A DNA stretch of 64,000 bases from Desmodus rotundus (GCF_022682495.2 NC_071389.1:175460056-175524055); one strand, 5' to 3'; shown: positions 1 to 14,535, counted from the stretch's first letter. Translations and numbers: made by a program. The notes: generated by a model from the sequence alone, not told the origin.

Positions 1-54
1 AGCTGGAGCATCTTCCTGGCCTCCCGATATGGATTCGCATTGGAGTTCACTCTG
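1..54 (+). CDS. GUCY2C: GUCY2C coding exon, truncated by the window start (guanylate cyclase domain)
   Basis: The first two bases finish a codon that starts outside the window. Seventeen codons follow (LEHLPGLPIWIRIGVHS), then one base of a split Gly codon, then the donor GTATGG at 55-60. The Ile-Arg-Ile-Gly-x-His-Ser-Gly motif is the strand of the class III cyclase fold just before the nucleotide-binding loop. It lies 2.4 kb upstream of the next exon, and splicing restores Gly-Pro-Cys-Ala-Ala-Gly across the junction, which confirms the exon. Confidence 0.94.
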
Positions 55-3990
<3,936 letters not shown>

Positions 3991-4085
3991 CCTTGAGAAT
4001 TCATGTGAGTAGCTCCACCATAGCCATCCTGAAGAGAACTGAGTGCCAGTTCTTGTATGAAGTACGCGGAGAAACATACCTAAAG
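3991..4085 (+). CDS. GUCY2C: GUCY2C coding exon (end of catalytic domain)
   Basis: The acceptor is GTTTTTCCAG at 3981-3990 and the donor GTAAGG starts at 4086. The exon finishes the split Pro codon and then encodes 31 residues, starting [17 protein letters not shown] and ending RGETYLK, in phase 0 at its 3' end. This is the C-terminal part of the cyclase catalytic core, where receptor guanylyl cyclases carry the conserved 'IHVS' strand and the RGE/KG turn. No disruption is seen. Confidence 0.97.
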
Positions 4086-4313
4086 GTAAGGGGCCCACAG
4101 AGAAAGTACCCAGAAAAAGCACTCAGAGACATGCGTGGGCTGCCTCCTTTGAGATGGATACCCGATGGTAGTAATGCTCAGGAGGGTAGGAGGAAGAATC
4201 CTTTTCTGTAGTCCCTGCTTTGATCCCTTACTCGCCACAGTGATCACCCACTACCCCTCGATGACCCCCCACTGTCCCACGTAAGAGAAGCCACCACCAA
4301 AGAATGTGAACTC

Positions 4314-4357
4314 AAAAGGCTTTTGGAGTGAAGGCTTTTTCACTTCAAAAGCCTTTT
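4314..4357 (+). repeat. Near-perfect palindrome (19-bp stem, 6-base loop)
   Basis: The left arm at 4314-4332 (AAAAGGCTTTTGGAGTGAA) pairs with 4339-4357 (TTCACTTCAAAAGCCTTTT) with one G-T mismatch. The loop is GGCTTT at 4333-4338. It lies 228 bp downstream of a GUCY2C exon. It may be a palindromic MITE fragment or a hairpin in the pre-mRNA. No function is known to me. Confidence 0.85.
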
Positions 4358-4574
4358 AGATATTTGAGCTATAACAACTGTGTTATAAAATGCTGCCACC
4401 ATTTCTCCCGCAAGTACTCAAGTTCTGGCCCCAATTCCTCCTCCATACCCTAGAGCTATAGTCTGGTCCAAGACTAAGTTAACTTGAGTCAAAATCCCCA
4501 TCTTCTTACATCCTTGCTCCTACTGAAGAAAAGGCCACTCTCTAAGGCCACCTCTCTGGCCAGCTGCTTTATCA

Positions 4575-4885
4575 TTCTGAAGCTCTGGACAAGAGAATCC
4601 CAAGGCATGGCCCCAGACTTCTGACTCGGCATCACCTGGGTGCTGATTGAAAGACAGATGCCTGAACTCTCTACCAGGCTTACTGAGTAAGACTCTATGT
4701 GGGAATAAACACAACCTGGGTATGTGCCCTGACCAGGAATCAAACCCGAGACCTTTTGGTTTATGGGATGACACCCCAACCAACGGAGCCACCCACCCAG
4801 CCAGGGCAACGAGGAATCTCTGCTTTTAACAAGTGTTCTAAGTGATTGTGATACACACTAAGGTTTGAGAACCACTGCCCTAGAC
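4575..4885 (+). mobile_element. MER5A-like hAT-Charlie fossil, split by a Ves SINE
   Basis: Left part at 4575-4706 (CATCACCTGGGTGCTGATT, ACTGAGTAAGACTCT) and right part at 4813-4885, ending in GGTTTGAGAACCACTG, the typical MER5 terminus. The two parts join on a MER5A consensus when the SINE at 4707-4812 is removed, so the hAT element is older. Confidence 0.7.
4707..4812 (-). mobile_element. Ves SINE, tail-less, minus strand
   Basis: Reading the minus strand, the tRNA-derived head (GCCCTGGCTGGGTGGGTGGC) starts near 4806. Promoter box B and the CAGGGCACAT box follow. It is truncated before the pyrimidine-rich tail. GGAAT at 4702-4706 and 4813-4817 may be a short target-site duplication inside the MER5A fossil. 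Confidence 0.85.
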
Positions 4886-5759
4886 TCTCCATGCTGCTAC
4901 CCTCCAAAGCCACCACGTGCCTCCACATGTCAGGCTGCTTTTTGAAGGTCATTCCAATCTTTTCACAATTTGTCTGAAACCAATTTTGAAGGTAAGCTTA
5001 TCTGTCTCCAGTAGCTTCTAGCCTTTACACTGTGATTACAACTTGGAAAAGCCTCCTTTTAGGTAGTAGGGCCCTAACATCACAGTCACTTTTTGAATTC
5101 TCCATAAGTACATTTCCTGCACAGAGTACTTCTCCCCAAATAGAAGTGGTTTATGGGTTACTACAGTTCAAACACAGTCAGAAAACCCCACTAATTATAA
5201 AGATGAGTCTCCTTTTCAAATACTAGCTCTAGCCAAAACAGTATTACCAGTAATTTTCCATTTGTTTTACAGCCTCTAGATGGGCCCCAGAAAATGTCAC
5301 TTAAGAAGCATTTATTACCATGCACATGTGTTTATAATTTACACACTTGAGGTGGGGAAATTGGCAAAACTTTTGTGGCAAACTTTGCAGCAAAAAAGAG
5401 CTAGAAGAAAATGTGGACAATGAACACCAGTTGGTATTTGTTGTTGGCATAACAGGACAGTAGACGAATTTCTTCCTTTTTAATTTAGAATTCTTGTGAT
5501 GTTGCTGTTGTGATAGTTTGAAGGATCTTTTGGGGGAAAAGAAAACTCTAAAAAAAAACAGGTCTGGTGATTGAGAGACTTGTATTTAAGAGGCATTTGG
5601 AAATAAAGATCTGTCCAGAGATAACACAGATTGTTATCAGGAACTGAAACAGAGGCACTGATGAGACACCCAGAGGTGAAGTGTTTCTTGTCAGAACGGT
5701 GGGCTAGAACTGAACTGTCTCCTTGGTCTCCCTGGTACACACCTTTCTCGTCTCACTAG

Positions 5760-5836
5760 GGAAGAGGAGCCGAGACCACCTACTGGCTGACCGGGATGAA
5801 GGACCGGGATTACAACCTGCCAACCCCTCCTACTGT
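5760..5836 (+). CDS. GUCY2C: GUCY2C coding exon (catalytic domain/tail junction)
   Basis: The acceptor is TCTCACTAG, ending at 5759. The donor is GTAAGC at 5837, with an alternative GTGTAA two bases upstream at 5835. It encodes 25 residues beginning GRGAETTYWLTGMKD and ending NLPTPPT, plus two bases of a split Val codon. The 'TYWLTG' strand is the canonical end of the receptor guanylyl cyclase domain. Only the 5837 donor keeps the frame into the last exon, where Val-Glu-Asn-Gln-Gln is restored. Confidence 0.96.
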
Positions 5837-6899
5837 GTAAGCTGCTGGGTGTGGTGGGCGTGGGGAGTGCGGGTCTTGGCTGTGAAAGTTGTGCTGCAAT
5901 ATAGCCGATTAAATTGTCAGCAAGTGCTTCGCCAGTGGCAACGTTATGTTGACTATGGGCACTACACAGGTGAGAAGTTTAGAAACCTCCCTTCTCTGGC
6001 TGCGGGAAACTGGGTGTTCCAGGCACGCCCCAGAGATCAGGACAGGAGGGAGCTCACCTCCTTCATGTCTGGGTCTGATCAGAGTAAAGCATCCTGGAGG
6101 CAAAGAGGCATTCGGCTGGGCCACACGTTGGAAACAGGACGTCCCCCTACCCCAGAACTGTGGGTTTAGTCTCCCCATGGAATTTGTGCTCTGAGATGAA
6201 GAAGCCAAGGGTTCAGGTCTAACCAACAGGTTTCAGTTCCCCTGAAGGTGACTCAAATGGTCATGCAGTTGCACATTGGTGGCTGCAATCAGTCATGTGG
6301 CTCTGGCTGGGACAATTGCTATATGGTGGAGAAATCATGTCTTGCAGTCTCCCAGATGCTGGACCCAGCCTGTAGAGATGCCAAAACAACCCATGTCTTC
6401 CCTGGGGCACAGGGAACCTGGCCTGTTACGAGGAGTGCTCCAAGTGCATCCCAAATTCTTGAAACCCTCCATTCATTCTGAGCCCTCCCCAGACAAGACT
6501 CAGAGTCCCAGGAATGTGTGGGACCGACAAGGGTTCAGGGTCGTGCTACAGGGGTCTAGCACTGTTCCGGCTTCTTTCCCCCTCTCTGCAGTGTCACGTG
6601 TAAACTTAACAGGGCTTCCAAATCCTAGCATTAAGCATAGCGCTTCACTTTGAAATTCATATATCATCTTCAGCTTGAATATCGTCTCCTTTTTCTACAA
6701 CTACATGGAGCAGGATGACAGTCCCTTAAGCTCATCCAAGCAAGGGAAGGCTCATTTTTCACTCTCTGGATTTCCTGTCTTTAGCACAGATGATAACTTC
6801 AATAAGTGTTTGGTAAACTGAACTGATTGTTTTGGAGCTAAGACATATTCTGTATGAATTGCTGAGAAGTTCCATTTTCCCTCCCCACTTCCTTTCCAG
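5837..6899 (+). other. GUCY2C intron
   Basis: A 1.1 kb last intron with no repeat or gene I can recognise. Open frames on both strands lack domains. Confidence 0.8.
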
Positions 6900-7074
6900 G
6901 GAGAACCAACAGCGCTTGCAAGCCGAATTTTCAGACATGATTGCCAACTCCTTGCAGAAAAGGGAGGCCGCGGGGATAAGACACCGGAAACCCACACGGG
7001 TAGCCAGCTACAAAAAAGGCACCCTGGAATATCTGCAACTGAACACGACAGACAGGGAGAGCACCAATTTCTAA
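6900..7074 (+). CDS. GUCY2C: GUCY2C last coding exon (cytoplasmic tail and stop)
   Basis: The acceptor is CCTTTCCAG, ending at 6899. One base completes the split Val codon, then 57 codons run to TAA at 7072-7074. The product begins [19 protein letters not shown] and ends [10 protein letters not shown], closely matching the known GUCY2C tail, which in other mammals ends ESTYF or similar. The tail holds the basic segment around residues 133-146 of the fragment and the [15 protein letters not shown] block, which is diagnostic for GUCY2C among receptor cyclases. No domain beyond the tail is expected. Confidence 0.97.
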
Positions 7075-7574
7075 CCCTAAGTGAGGCCCACGGACTCAGG
7101 CAAAGGGAGCACGGGTGATCTTAGGCAGCGGCCTCGAGGGTCCCGAAAGCCTCCATTTCCCTGAGACTTCAGTGGAGCAGAAGACTCAGATGCATTCCAC
7201 TGAGCCTTGGCTGCCCTGTTGGGAACATTTTTGGAGAATCTTCTGGATCATTCTACAAAAGTGAATTACCTTTTACTCTGGAGCCGGATCTCAACAGTTG
7301 CTCCAGGAAGCTTCAACCTGGGAAGGAAGAATGAATGTACTATCTCAAAGTTGAGGAGATTTTGTTCTCATTTCATTTATTTTGTTTCTGTTTTGTTTTG
7401 TTTACTGGCTCTTTTTCCTTCTATATTCATGATAGGACTTTTTAAAATTGTCACAATTATATTTTAAGTATCTTATCTCCATTAAATTATATTTAACTCA
7501 TAATTTTTGCACAAAATATGCTATATATTAGTCAGGAATAAAAATTAAAAGTTCACTGAGTCTGTGTATGTGTT
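7075..7574 (+). promoter_or_regulatory. GUCY2C: GUCY2C 3' UTR with poly(A) signals
   Basis: The roughly 500 bp after the stop become AT-rich. An ATTAAA lies at 7481-7486 and a canonical AATAAA at 7537-7542. A GT-rich element (TCTGTGTATGTG) follows at about 7560-7572, the usual arrangement for cleavage near 7555-7570. The exact cleavage site is inferred, not seen. Confidence 0.7.
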
Positions 7575-8277
7575 TTCACCTATTCCTGCCATTTTTCCTG
7601 AAATGCATCAGCCCCATCTTGCACCCGCTGAGAAGCTGACTAAGCGCACCAGCCCTGAAGCAGGGCAAAGCTAGCATTGTTGCTCAGGGCTTAGAACCTT
7701 TACATTCAGTGTCGCCTGCTGCCCAGGAGATTTTGTTCTAACCCCCTCCTGTGAAAGGCAGGGCCAGCAGCTGTCTCAGGTCTGGGATAAAGTCAAATCC
7801 TGTTTAACTGTAAAAACACAGTACTTCTAATTCTGCAAATATCCCTTTCTTGCCACCCAGCAGCCATCTCCTGACCCCCCTATGGCTCCCCAGCACAACT
7901 CAGTTGCTCGGAATCTCTGGGGAAATGGCAAAAGTCAACTGGTGTTGCATAGACAAAAGTCAGCAAAGGCAAGACAAGCATGCAGCGCTTCTGGCCTTAA
8001 CCTTCAGAACTAAAACTACTTCTCACACATTCCCCCTCCCCAGGCTGCTGCCATGAAAACCACTCAGAGATTAAGAAACATATTATGCCTTCTCCAACAC
8101 ATGGAAAAGCTGAAAACCAGAAGGTAATAAAATAAATTTTGTCCTGATTTACAGGTTGAGAACTTACTGTTCGACAAGAGTCCCTCCCTGGAATCTGGAG
8201 GTTTATAATCAATCCGTGCCTCAGTGCCCAGCACAGGGAGACGTTCTGCACGGGGCTGAGGTTGTGACATGAAAGTT
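7575..8277. other. Intergenic, nothing recognised
   Basis: About 700 bp after the GUCY2C poly(A) region. No gene, RNA gene or clear repeat is seen. Confidence 0.7.
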
Positions 8278-8450
8278 CTCAGTCATTCACTTAGTAAATG
8301 TACACTGAGCAGCTCCTCTCATTCCAGGAACTGAGCGTGGTGTTGGAATTATAGAAACACGGTCTCCGCTGAGCTCTGAATCTTAGAGGGGAGAGAGAAG
8401 TGTAAGGAGATCAGTGAGTTTGGGTGCTAAGCAATGCTCCTGACAGCGGG
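8278..8450 (+). repeat. L2 LINE fossil (3' region)
   Basis: Diverged L2-like order: CATTCACTTAGTAAATGTAC, then ACTGAGCAGCTCCTCTC, GGAACTGAGCGTGGTG, ACACGGTCTCCGCTGAGCTC. It matches the usual 'tallies of feeding age' L2 3' segment as recalled. Confidence 0.55.
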
Positions 8451-8675
8451 CAAATTTAGCAATGTCAAAACCAACCAGAAAACTCAAAATCATTGGTAAT
8501 GCTAAGGGGCATTGATAAGGCCACTTCTCAATTGAAGTCTCAGGTTTGTCTTGGATTACAGAATCCACATGGGTGTGAAACATGTCTCAACCTTTAAACA
8601 GATGTGTGGCCACGGCTCTTCCACTTAGTAATGTGGTGATATCAGCGATGACAGTGACTAAGAAGGGGACCCAAG

Positions 8676-8867
8676 ACCTGGCCAGGTGACTCAGTTGGTT
8701 GGAACATCATCATGTACCCCAAGCTTGCAGGTTCAATCCTTGGTTGGGGATCATAGGGAGGGAATGATTAGTGTCTCTGTATCCCTCTCTCTCTCTCCCT
8801 CCCCGCTTCTTTCCCCTCTCTCTAAAATCAATAAACATATCTTCATATAAGGATTAAAAAAAAAGAA
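8676..8867 (+). mobile_element. Ves SINE, full length
   Basis: The tRNA-like head CCTGGCCAGGTGACTCAG is followed by box B (GGTTCAATCC), a TCTCTC-rich 3' part and an A-rich tail at 8854-8865. It is flanked by GACCCAAG at 8668-8675 and 8871-8878, a target-site duplication. Confidence 0.93.
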
Positions 8868-8878
8868 TGAGACCCAAG

Positions 8879-9811
8879 CAAGTGTCAAATTCCTGCACTG
8901 TTCTTTTCTGGCTTTGAATTAATTAGTTAATGTATCTAAGCTCCTCATGTTTCATTAATAAGCCATGAAGCATAATATCCACCAGAAGCAGTTGTTACAA
9001 AGATTTTTGTTAATTGAAATTTGTCGGGCACTTAGCCCAGTGTTAGTCACATAGTAGTTTCTCAGCAAACAGCCTCTACCTTCGTCTTTCCCCTCTCTCT
9101 ACCTGCTTTATCAGAATTTAAAAATTTCAAACCCAGGGCTTCCTATGCATAAAGTATACATGATTTATATTTAACAGTTGATTATGGAATTTTTCAAATG
9201 TACACAAACATAGAAGGATTATAGCTGATGAATCCCTATATAGTCATCATCAGTTTCAAGAATGAACAAAAATTTGTTTAAATGTGAGAAAGAAACTCTC
9301 ATTTATTTACAGGTCGAAGGGTTCAGGCATTGATAACGAATGAAGCAGCCGCTGTGTGTCTGCTCTGCGGTGACCGGCATGATTGACCCGGGCAGAGCTG
9401 TCAGACCTCCCCACGCTCCCCCTTCACACAGCGTTTTGATGTGTTCACCAGCTCGGAAGCTCTCAAGACCCATTTTTTCGGGGTCTTCTATGCAGGTCTC
9501 CTAATGCAGTCGTGATTAATTGAACCATTAGCCATTGGGCTAATCTCCAGCCCCTCTGACCTCCCCAGACTGCAGGGAGGGACAGGTCTAAAAGTTCCAT
9601 GGCTATTTTTCCTGGCAACTAACTTGCTTCCTGGAGCTAATTAGGGGCTTCCTGCCTGGGCCAATTCATTAGCCTCTCTTGAGTAAAGGACACTCTTCTT
9701 ACTCAGGAAATTCTCAGGGTTTTAGAAGCTCTGTGCCAAGAACAGTGGAAAGACCAAGAATGTTTTTTATTGTACTACAGTCAGGCTTGCTGAAGGCGAA
9801 CATGTTCCTGA
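8879..9811. other. Intergenic; possible conserved non-coding element at 9340-9680
   Basis: No gene is seen. A short MIR/L2-like scrap lies near 9030-9075. The stretch 9340-9680 is repeat-free by eye and carries several TAAT-core motifs (ATTAATTGAA, CATTAGCCATTG, GCTAATTAGG, CCAATTCATTAG). Regulatory function is a guess. Confidence 0.4.
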
Positions 9812-10520
9812 GCAGTAAGTGGGTCCTGCTGCCCGCTGCCACCCTCCGGGCAAAACACCGGAGGCAAAGGTTTGGTGATAAAGGAAAGGAGTCTTTATTC
9901 AAAAGCTACACAATTTTGCAATAACAACTTTCTACATGCATTAATCACTTAAGCCTATCAATTAAGGCTAAAATCTTTAACTCCTGAGTTCCTCTATCAT
10001 CCCCCTTGTTAGTTTTTAATTATCTTATTTCTAGAGGATTAGCTTCCAAACTAAAACAACAGAAGATACAAAAGCTACATTTCTGGAAGAATAGCAGGCT
10101 TCTGCCTCAGAGCCCATCCCTTCTGGGACACCCAAAGAAGAGTAGCTCGGCCACCCTGATCCTAGGTTGCACCCAGAGTCTCCTCTCCCATCCAAAATAC
10201 TGTCCTTTGGGAAATGCCAGCAGCTGCAGCACCATCATGCAGGCATCCTTGAAGAGATCCAGAGAGCCAGTCTCTGCCCTCCTTTTATTTTAAATCTCTG
10301 GCCCATAATTCCATGTGCTCTGGAGGCTTTCAGCTTCTCAGCCAATCCTGTCCTAGACTGTTTACTGTTGCCTCAACAAACTCCTCCTACAGCTCCTCCC
10401 CAGTGATCTGATTGGATATCTGTATCAGACAGATTGAGAACAGAATGGGGAGCCAACTTGCAGCTCCCGGAAACTGCTGTCTTAATTCTGATGCTCAACG
10501 GAAGGCAGCTGTCATTATTA
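9812..10520 (-). mobile_element. ERV-type LTR, probably solo, minus strand
   Basis: On the minus strand it reads TGAATAAAGACTCCTTTCC near 9900-9880, followed by a CCTCCGG- and CGGGC-rich U5-like segment. Upstream (higher coordinates) lies a CT-rich U3-like part. This AATAAA plus CTCCTTTCC arrangement recurs in the plus-strand LTR ending near 25312. No gag, pol or env reading frame adjoins it. Boundaries are approximate. Confidence 0.6.
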
Positions 10521-10715
10521 GTGTAACAGTCTATACTCGTTATTTACAACTGGTGTTCATTGGGTACTGTATTGATTTCTAGGGCTGTGTTTTGTGTGCT
10601 GCTCTCAGCCTATCAATTACCAGTGTTGTGTCTGTACTGGTTCTTGTGGCTCTTATGATTGCAAGATGCCCTTCAGCAATAATCATTAAAAAGCTTAGAA
10701 AAAAAGTATTATTAT

Positions 10716-11696
10716 CTTGGGGAGGAACAAACAGCTCCTCTCAAGTTTCTTTGGCTGATCTAATCAAATAAACATGAGACAGATTAGCAAGAGAGTATAA
10801 GCAGATTTAACATGTACATATGTGTGGAAACCCCATATATGAGTCCAAGACCCCACGTGCACAAGGGGCTCAGAGACAGAAAAGGAACATGGGTATTGAC
10901 AAAAGAGCCTCCAGCCCAAGACACTGTTTTATAAGAAAGAGTATATTTGAGCCAAAATGAGGACAATTGCCGGGAAGCAAAATCTCAATGGATTGAAAAA
11001 ATGTTCCTGAAGAATGATAGTTTTCCATCTTATTTTATGCCTTAGACTCAATGGGGGTTACACGGAATCCATTGGTGGTAGATTAGGGAGGAGGGAGAAA
11101 ACGAGGCGGGGAAATCTCTGGGACTGGATAAAAAGTAAAGTGGAGAGACACAGACTTCCTTTACAGCGGTGGGCACAGCACACAGAGACAGTGTGTGGGA
11201 AACAGATAACGATGCTGCATCTTGTGCTCTGGTGCCTGGGGCTGTGCCTAGAACAGGACTGCCCACCAGGACCCACGTTTAGTTAGGGATTTTTACATTC
11301 AGACCACCCTGTTTTTTACTTTGGTCTCTGGGTTTGGAAAGCCCACCATGTGGGCCTCCCCTGAGCTTCCCAGGTTTGGAACGTGGCCCCTTTTCTGTCC
11401 ACGTGAATATATAAGGCATCCTGAGCTAGGGATAAGGTAGGTGCATTGGGGGTTTCAAAGGGTTATTGCAAGATGTTAAGAGGAACAGATGCTTAGAAAA
11501 TTAGAAGTGTGTCCTACCCTACAAATAGGACAAAAGGGGTTATCTCTATAATGTCTTATAGGCAAGGCCTCTAATTCTAAGCTTCTAGGCAGTTAAGGGA
11601 GGAACAGGTTTTTTTTGAGCCTAAGGCTATAACTGCCTCTAGCTCCAAACAATCTGCATACCACAGAGGCACACCTCGGGGTGACTCGCTCTGAAC
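10716..11696. mobile_element. Insertion in the above repeat, probably an LTR
   Basis: About 980 bp, beginning near the CTTGGGGAGGAACAAACAGC block and including GGCTGATCTAATCAAATAAA (10753-10772), and ending near CACACCTCGGGGTGACTC. The word order resembles mammalian ERV LTRs I recall, but I cannot name the family. No coding remains are seen. Confidence 0.4.
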
Positions 11697-11783
11697 CCCC
11701 ATTAATTACTTACAGATCCTGGAAATTATATGGCACACCTGGGGCCACACAGAAAAGTCCCAGGAAGGTGGGGCAGAGGAGAT

Positions 11784-11813
11784 GGGGCGGGGGGGGGGTG
11801 GGGGGTCGCGGGG
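11784..11813 (+). repeat. G-run tract, G-quadruplex candidate
   Basis: GGGGCGGGGGGGGGGTGGGG followed by GGTCGCGGGG gives at least four G runs of four or more within 30 bases. Confidence 0.85.
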
Positions 11814-12154
11814 AGAGCAGTGAGCTCATACCTGGGCTTCTGCTTTTATTGGGGTCAAATGTGTGGCCCTAGGGTTTCACTCTGCTGGTGAATATGAAAC
11901 ATAAGAGCAGGAATTTAAAGCACAAGAAGAGAAAAACTAACAATTGGCCCAAATGGTCACTTATAAAAATCAACCATGATCTCTAAAACAAAGGAGCATG
12001 CACCCCCCAACCCCAACCTGCCTCACGACATGGCTCTTAATCTAGTCCCGTGACTGCTACAGCCTTTGTTGATGTTCATGCCTCTTCTTTGAAATGGATG
12101 CATCAGCAATAGAGCTCGGATTACAGAAAAGAAAAAAAACTGTCAGCCTGTACT

Positions 12155-12990
12155 ACAGGCTGCTTGTAAGAAGTCACCATAAGCTTGGTGGTTTAAAAAA
12201 ACGGAAATTCATTCTCTCACAGTTCTAGAGGCCAGAAGTTTGAGCTCTTTCCACAGTCTTTAGCAGAGCGTCTTCCAGCTCCCAACTGACTCCAGGACTC
12301 CAAGCTTCGCCTCCATCTTTAATGGTCTTCTCTCCATGTTGATTGAGGGGAAGCAGAATATGCCACTTCGGCAAATGGATTGTTTTGAGCTATAGACAAC
12401 TAAGCCCCAGCAAACTCAGGCAAAGTTTTTTCCTCTCCCTTAACTGCCTAAAAGAATTTAGACCGGGCACCTGTCTCAGGAAGAGAGCTTTTACCAGAGA
12501 TAACTGCTTATGTCAGAAAGACTTGCCTGGATGGCAGGGCAAACACTGGTTTGCCAAACATTGGCTCTTCTCATCTTCCTGGGAGTTATCCTCCCCTTTT
12601 AAAGCCCCAGGCCACTGGCCCTTTCCGTAACTCAGGATGGAACCTGAGCCTCAATTGCGTGACTGCCTCTGAGTCTCAAATTTTTATGGGACTCTTGAAT
12701 GTACAAAATTAAAATTGTTTTTCTCCTGTTAATCTGTTTTATGTCAATTTAATTATTAGGCCAGCCAAAGAACCTAGAAGTTTTCTGCCCCTGCATCATC
12801 CTCTATATGTCTCGTATAAGAACAATTGTCACTGGATTTAGGAACATTCAGATAATCCAGAATGATTTCCGAAGATCTTTTATTTAATTGCTTCTGCAAA
12901 GATTCCTTTGCCAAATAAGGTCACACTCATGGGACCCAGACCTGTCTTGGGGAGGCCATCACTCAGCCTACTACTCCAGACACGTTCTGC
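12155..12990 (-). mobile_element. MaLR-type (MLT1/MST-like) LTR, split by another LTR
   Basis: The left part at 12155-12335 has GGTGGTTTAAAAAAAC..GAAATTCATTCTCTCAC followed by AGTTCTAGAGGCCAGAAGTT. The right part at 12885-12990 has CCTTTGCCAAATAAGGTCAC. These are the two ends of the recalled MLT1/MST consensus and are separated by a younger insertion at about 12338-12850. Confidence 0.6.
12338..12850 (+). mobile_element. ERV-type LTR nested in the MaLR LTR
   Basis: It ends with the typical U5-like order CTGTTTTATGTCAATTTAAT, then GCCAGCCAAAGAACCTAGAAG. A related LTR lies at about 40570-41080. It interrupts the MaLR LTR, so it is younger. No coding remnant is seen. Exact ends are uncertain. 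Confidence 0.5.
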
Positions 12991-14304
12991 CCTACTCATA
13001 TCATCTCAAAAGGGTACAAATTGCTATCTTTAGGTTTTGATGAAAGTTCTGAGGACTGTTCTGGTGTCCCTCTGTCTGGTCCCATGGGAAACTAGACTGG
13101 AGGTCATTCCACCTCAGGGCTCTGGAGTTGAAACATAACTTATGTCAAAACGTTATCTTTAGCCTGCCAGAGGTTCGAACCTTTGTGACCATTAGTCAGG
13201 TCAGAACTATTGCCTTCTGCTGCCACAGAGGTTGCTGATTATCTGGGGAAAAGCGAGGCTCCTGAGGGGCATGTGTATATATGGAGAGAGATGATTTATA
13301 GAACTGGAATTTAAAGCTAAATTTAATCAAAGTCATTTAACCAAGGCCGCTCGGGAGAAGTGAATGCATATCCTTGGATTTCCAGTGAAAATCAGCATTC
13401 CAAGAACCCATGCATGGGAGACTATGGTGTGGCAAAATGTTTTATTTGTGTTGAAGGCAGTCCCAGGATTACCAATATCCCATCTCTGTCCATCCCACCA
13501 CAGAAAAAGTTCAACCATGTCTTCAGCAAGGCCAAAACAAAAGCTGCTGTCTAGAGTTTCTGCTTCATATTAAAGCTTAGTCCTTTGGAGCCCACACAGT
13601 TGGCCAAAGGTCCCAGTAACTGCTAGACCTGCATGGTCTTGTGCTCCCAGGTGAGACTGCATGCAAAAGAACAGGGTGAGTGGAGGTCACAAGTGCGCAT
13701 GTGTGAGAGAAAGAGAAGGAGAAAGAGAGGAAAAGTGCACTTCTTTGTTCCCCTGGGGTTATATTTATATTAGCGTGGGTTTGAGATAGACCAGGTGCCT
13801 TTTTAAAATAACCAATCAACTTCCCAGGCTTTTGTGGGCTTTCTGATAGGTCCATCTCATGGTTCGTCTGACAGGCCTCTGTGGTCAAGCACCTCCCCCT
13901 GAACTCCCAAGGGAAAGGGAGGAGTGTTAAGCCCCTTGGTGGAGCAATGCTCTAATCCCCTGGGCTGTGAAGCTGTAGCTTCCTGGTGAAGCAAACAGGC
14001 TCATGCTTTCCAGTTTATTAAGCTCAATGTCTAATTCCTTTTGCTCTTTTTCTTATTAATAATCAGTTAACTACCTACAGTAACACTTGGTCTTTCTTTT
14101 TTTCCTCTTCTTGAATCTTTGCTCCAGACTTCTGTGTGCAGGAAGACCCAGGGGACAGGGTAAAATCTACTGCAAAGAACCACAGTGCTGGCTGACCAAA
14201 ATAGGAGTTGCTTAGCCTTTAGATGAGAAGGGCAAAAGAGATGTTCCTAAGTCCAGCTCAACTAATAAGAGTGGCAGGTGAGATAGAAATTTGAGCAAAT
14301 CTTT
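12991..14304. other. Intergenic, nothing firmly recognised
   Basis: About 1.3 kb. Parts of 13575-14110 have the feel of an old LTR, but I cannot support a family or a gene. Open frames of 60-103 codons lack domains. Confidence 0.5.
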
Positions 14305-14535
14305 CCCTGACCAGCATGGCTCAGTTGGTTAGCCATTGTCCTGCAAAGCACAAAGTAGCCGATTTGATTTCCAATCAGGGCACATGCCTGGGTTGTGGGC
14401 CTGGTCTCCAGCTGGGGCACATGAAGAGGAAGCTGATAGATGTTTCTCTCACACACATCAGTGCTTCTTTCGCTCTTTTTCTCCCTACCTTCCCCTCTCT
14501 CTAAAATAAGTAAATAAAATTTTTAAAAAATTTTG
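14305..14535 (+). mobile_element. Ves SINE
   Basis: Head CCCTGACCAGCATGGCTCAG, then CAGGGCACATGCCTGGG, then a TTTCTCTC-rich part and an A/T-rich tail. TTGAGCA occurs on both flanks (14291 and about 14536), consistent with a target-site duplication. Confidence 0.92.

Larger units (their letters stand above)
4086..5759 (+). other. GUCY2C intron
   Basis: A 1.7 kb intron containing a strong 19-bp-stem palindrome (4314-4357) and an MER5A-type hAT fossil split by a Ves SINE (about 4575-4885). Nothing recognised at 4886-5759. Confidence 0.85.
10640..11890. repeat. Unclassified LTR-like repeat split by a ~980 bp insertion
   Basis: Segments 10640-10715 and 11697-11890 align, in order, with one continuous stretch at 23716-23905 (shared blocks TTGCAAGATGCCCTT, GCAATAA.CATTA, AAGCTTGGAA, ATTACTTACAG..CCTGG). 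The intervening 10716-11696 is therefore a later insertion. Confidence 0.6.
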
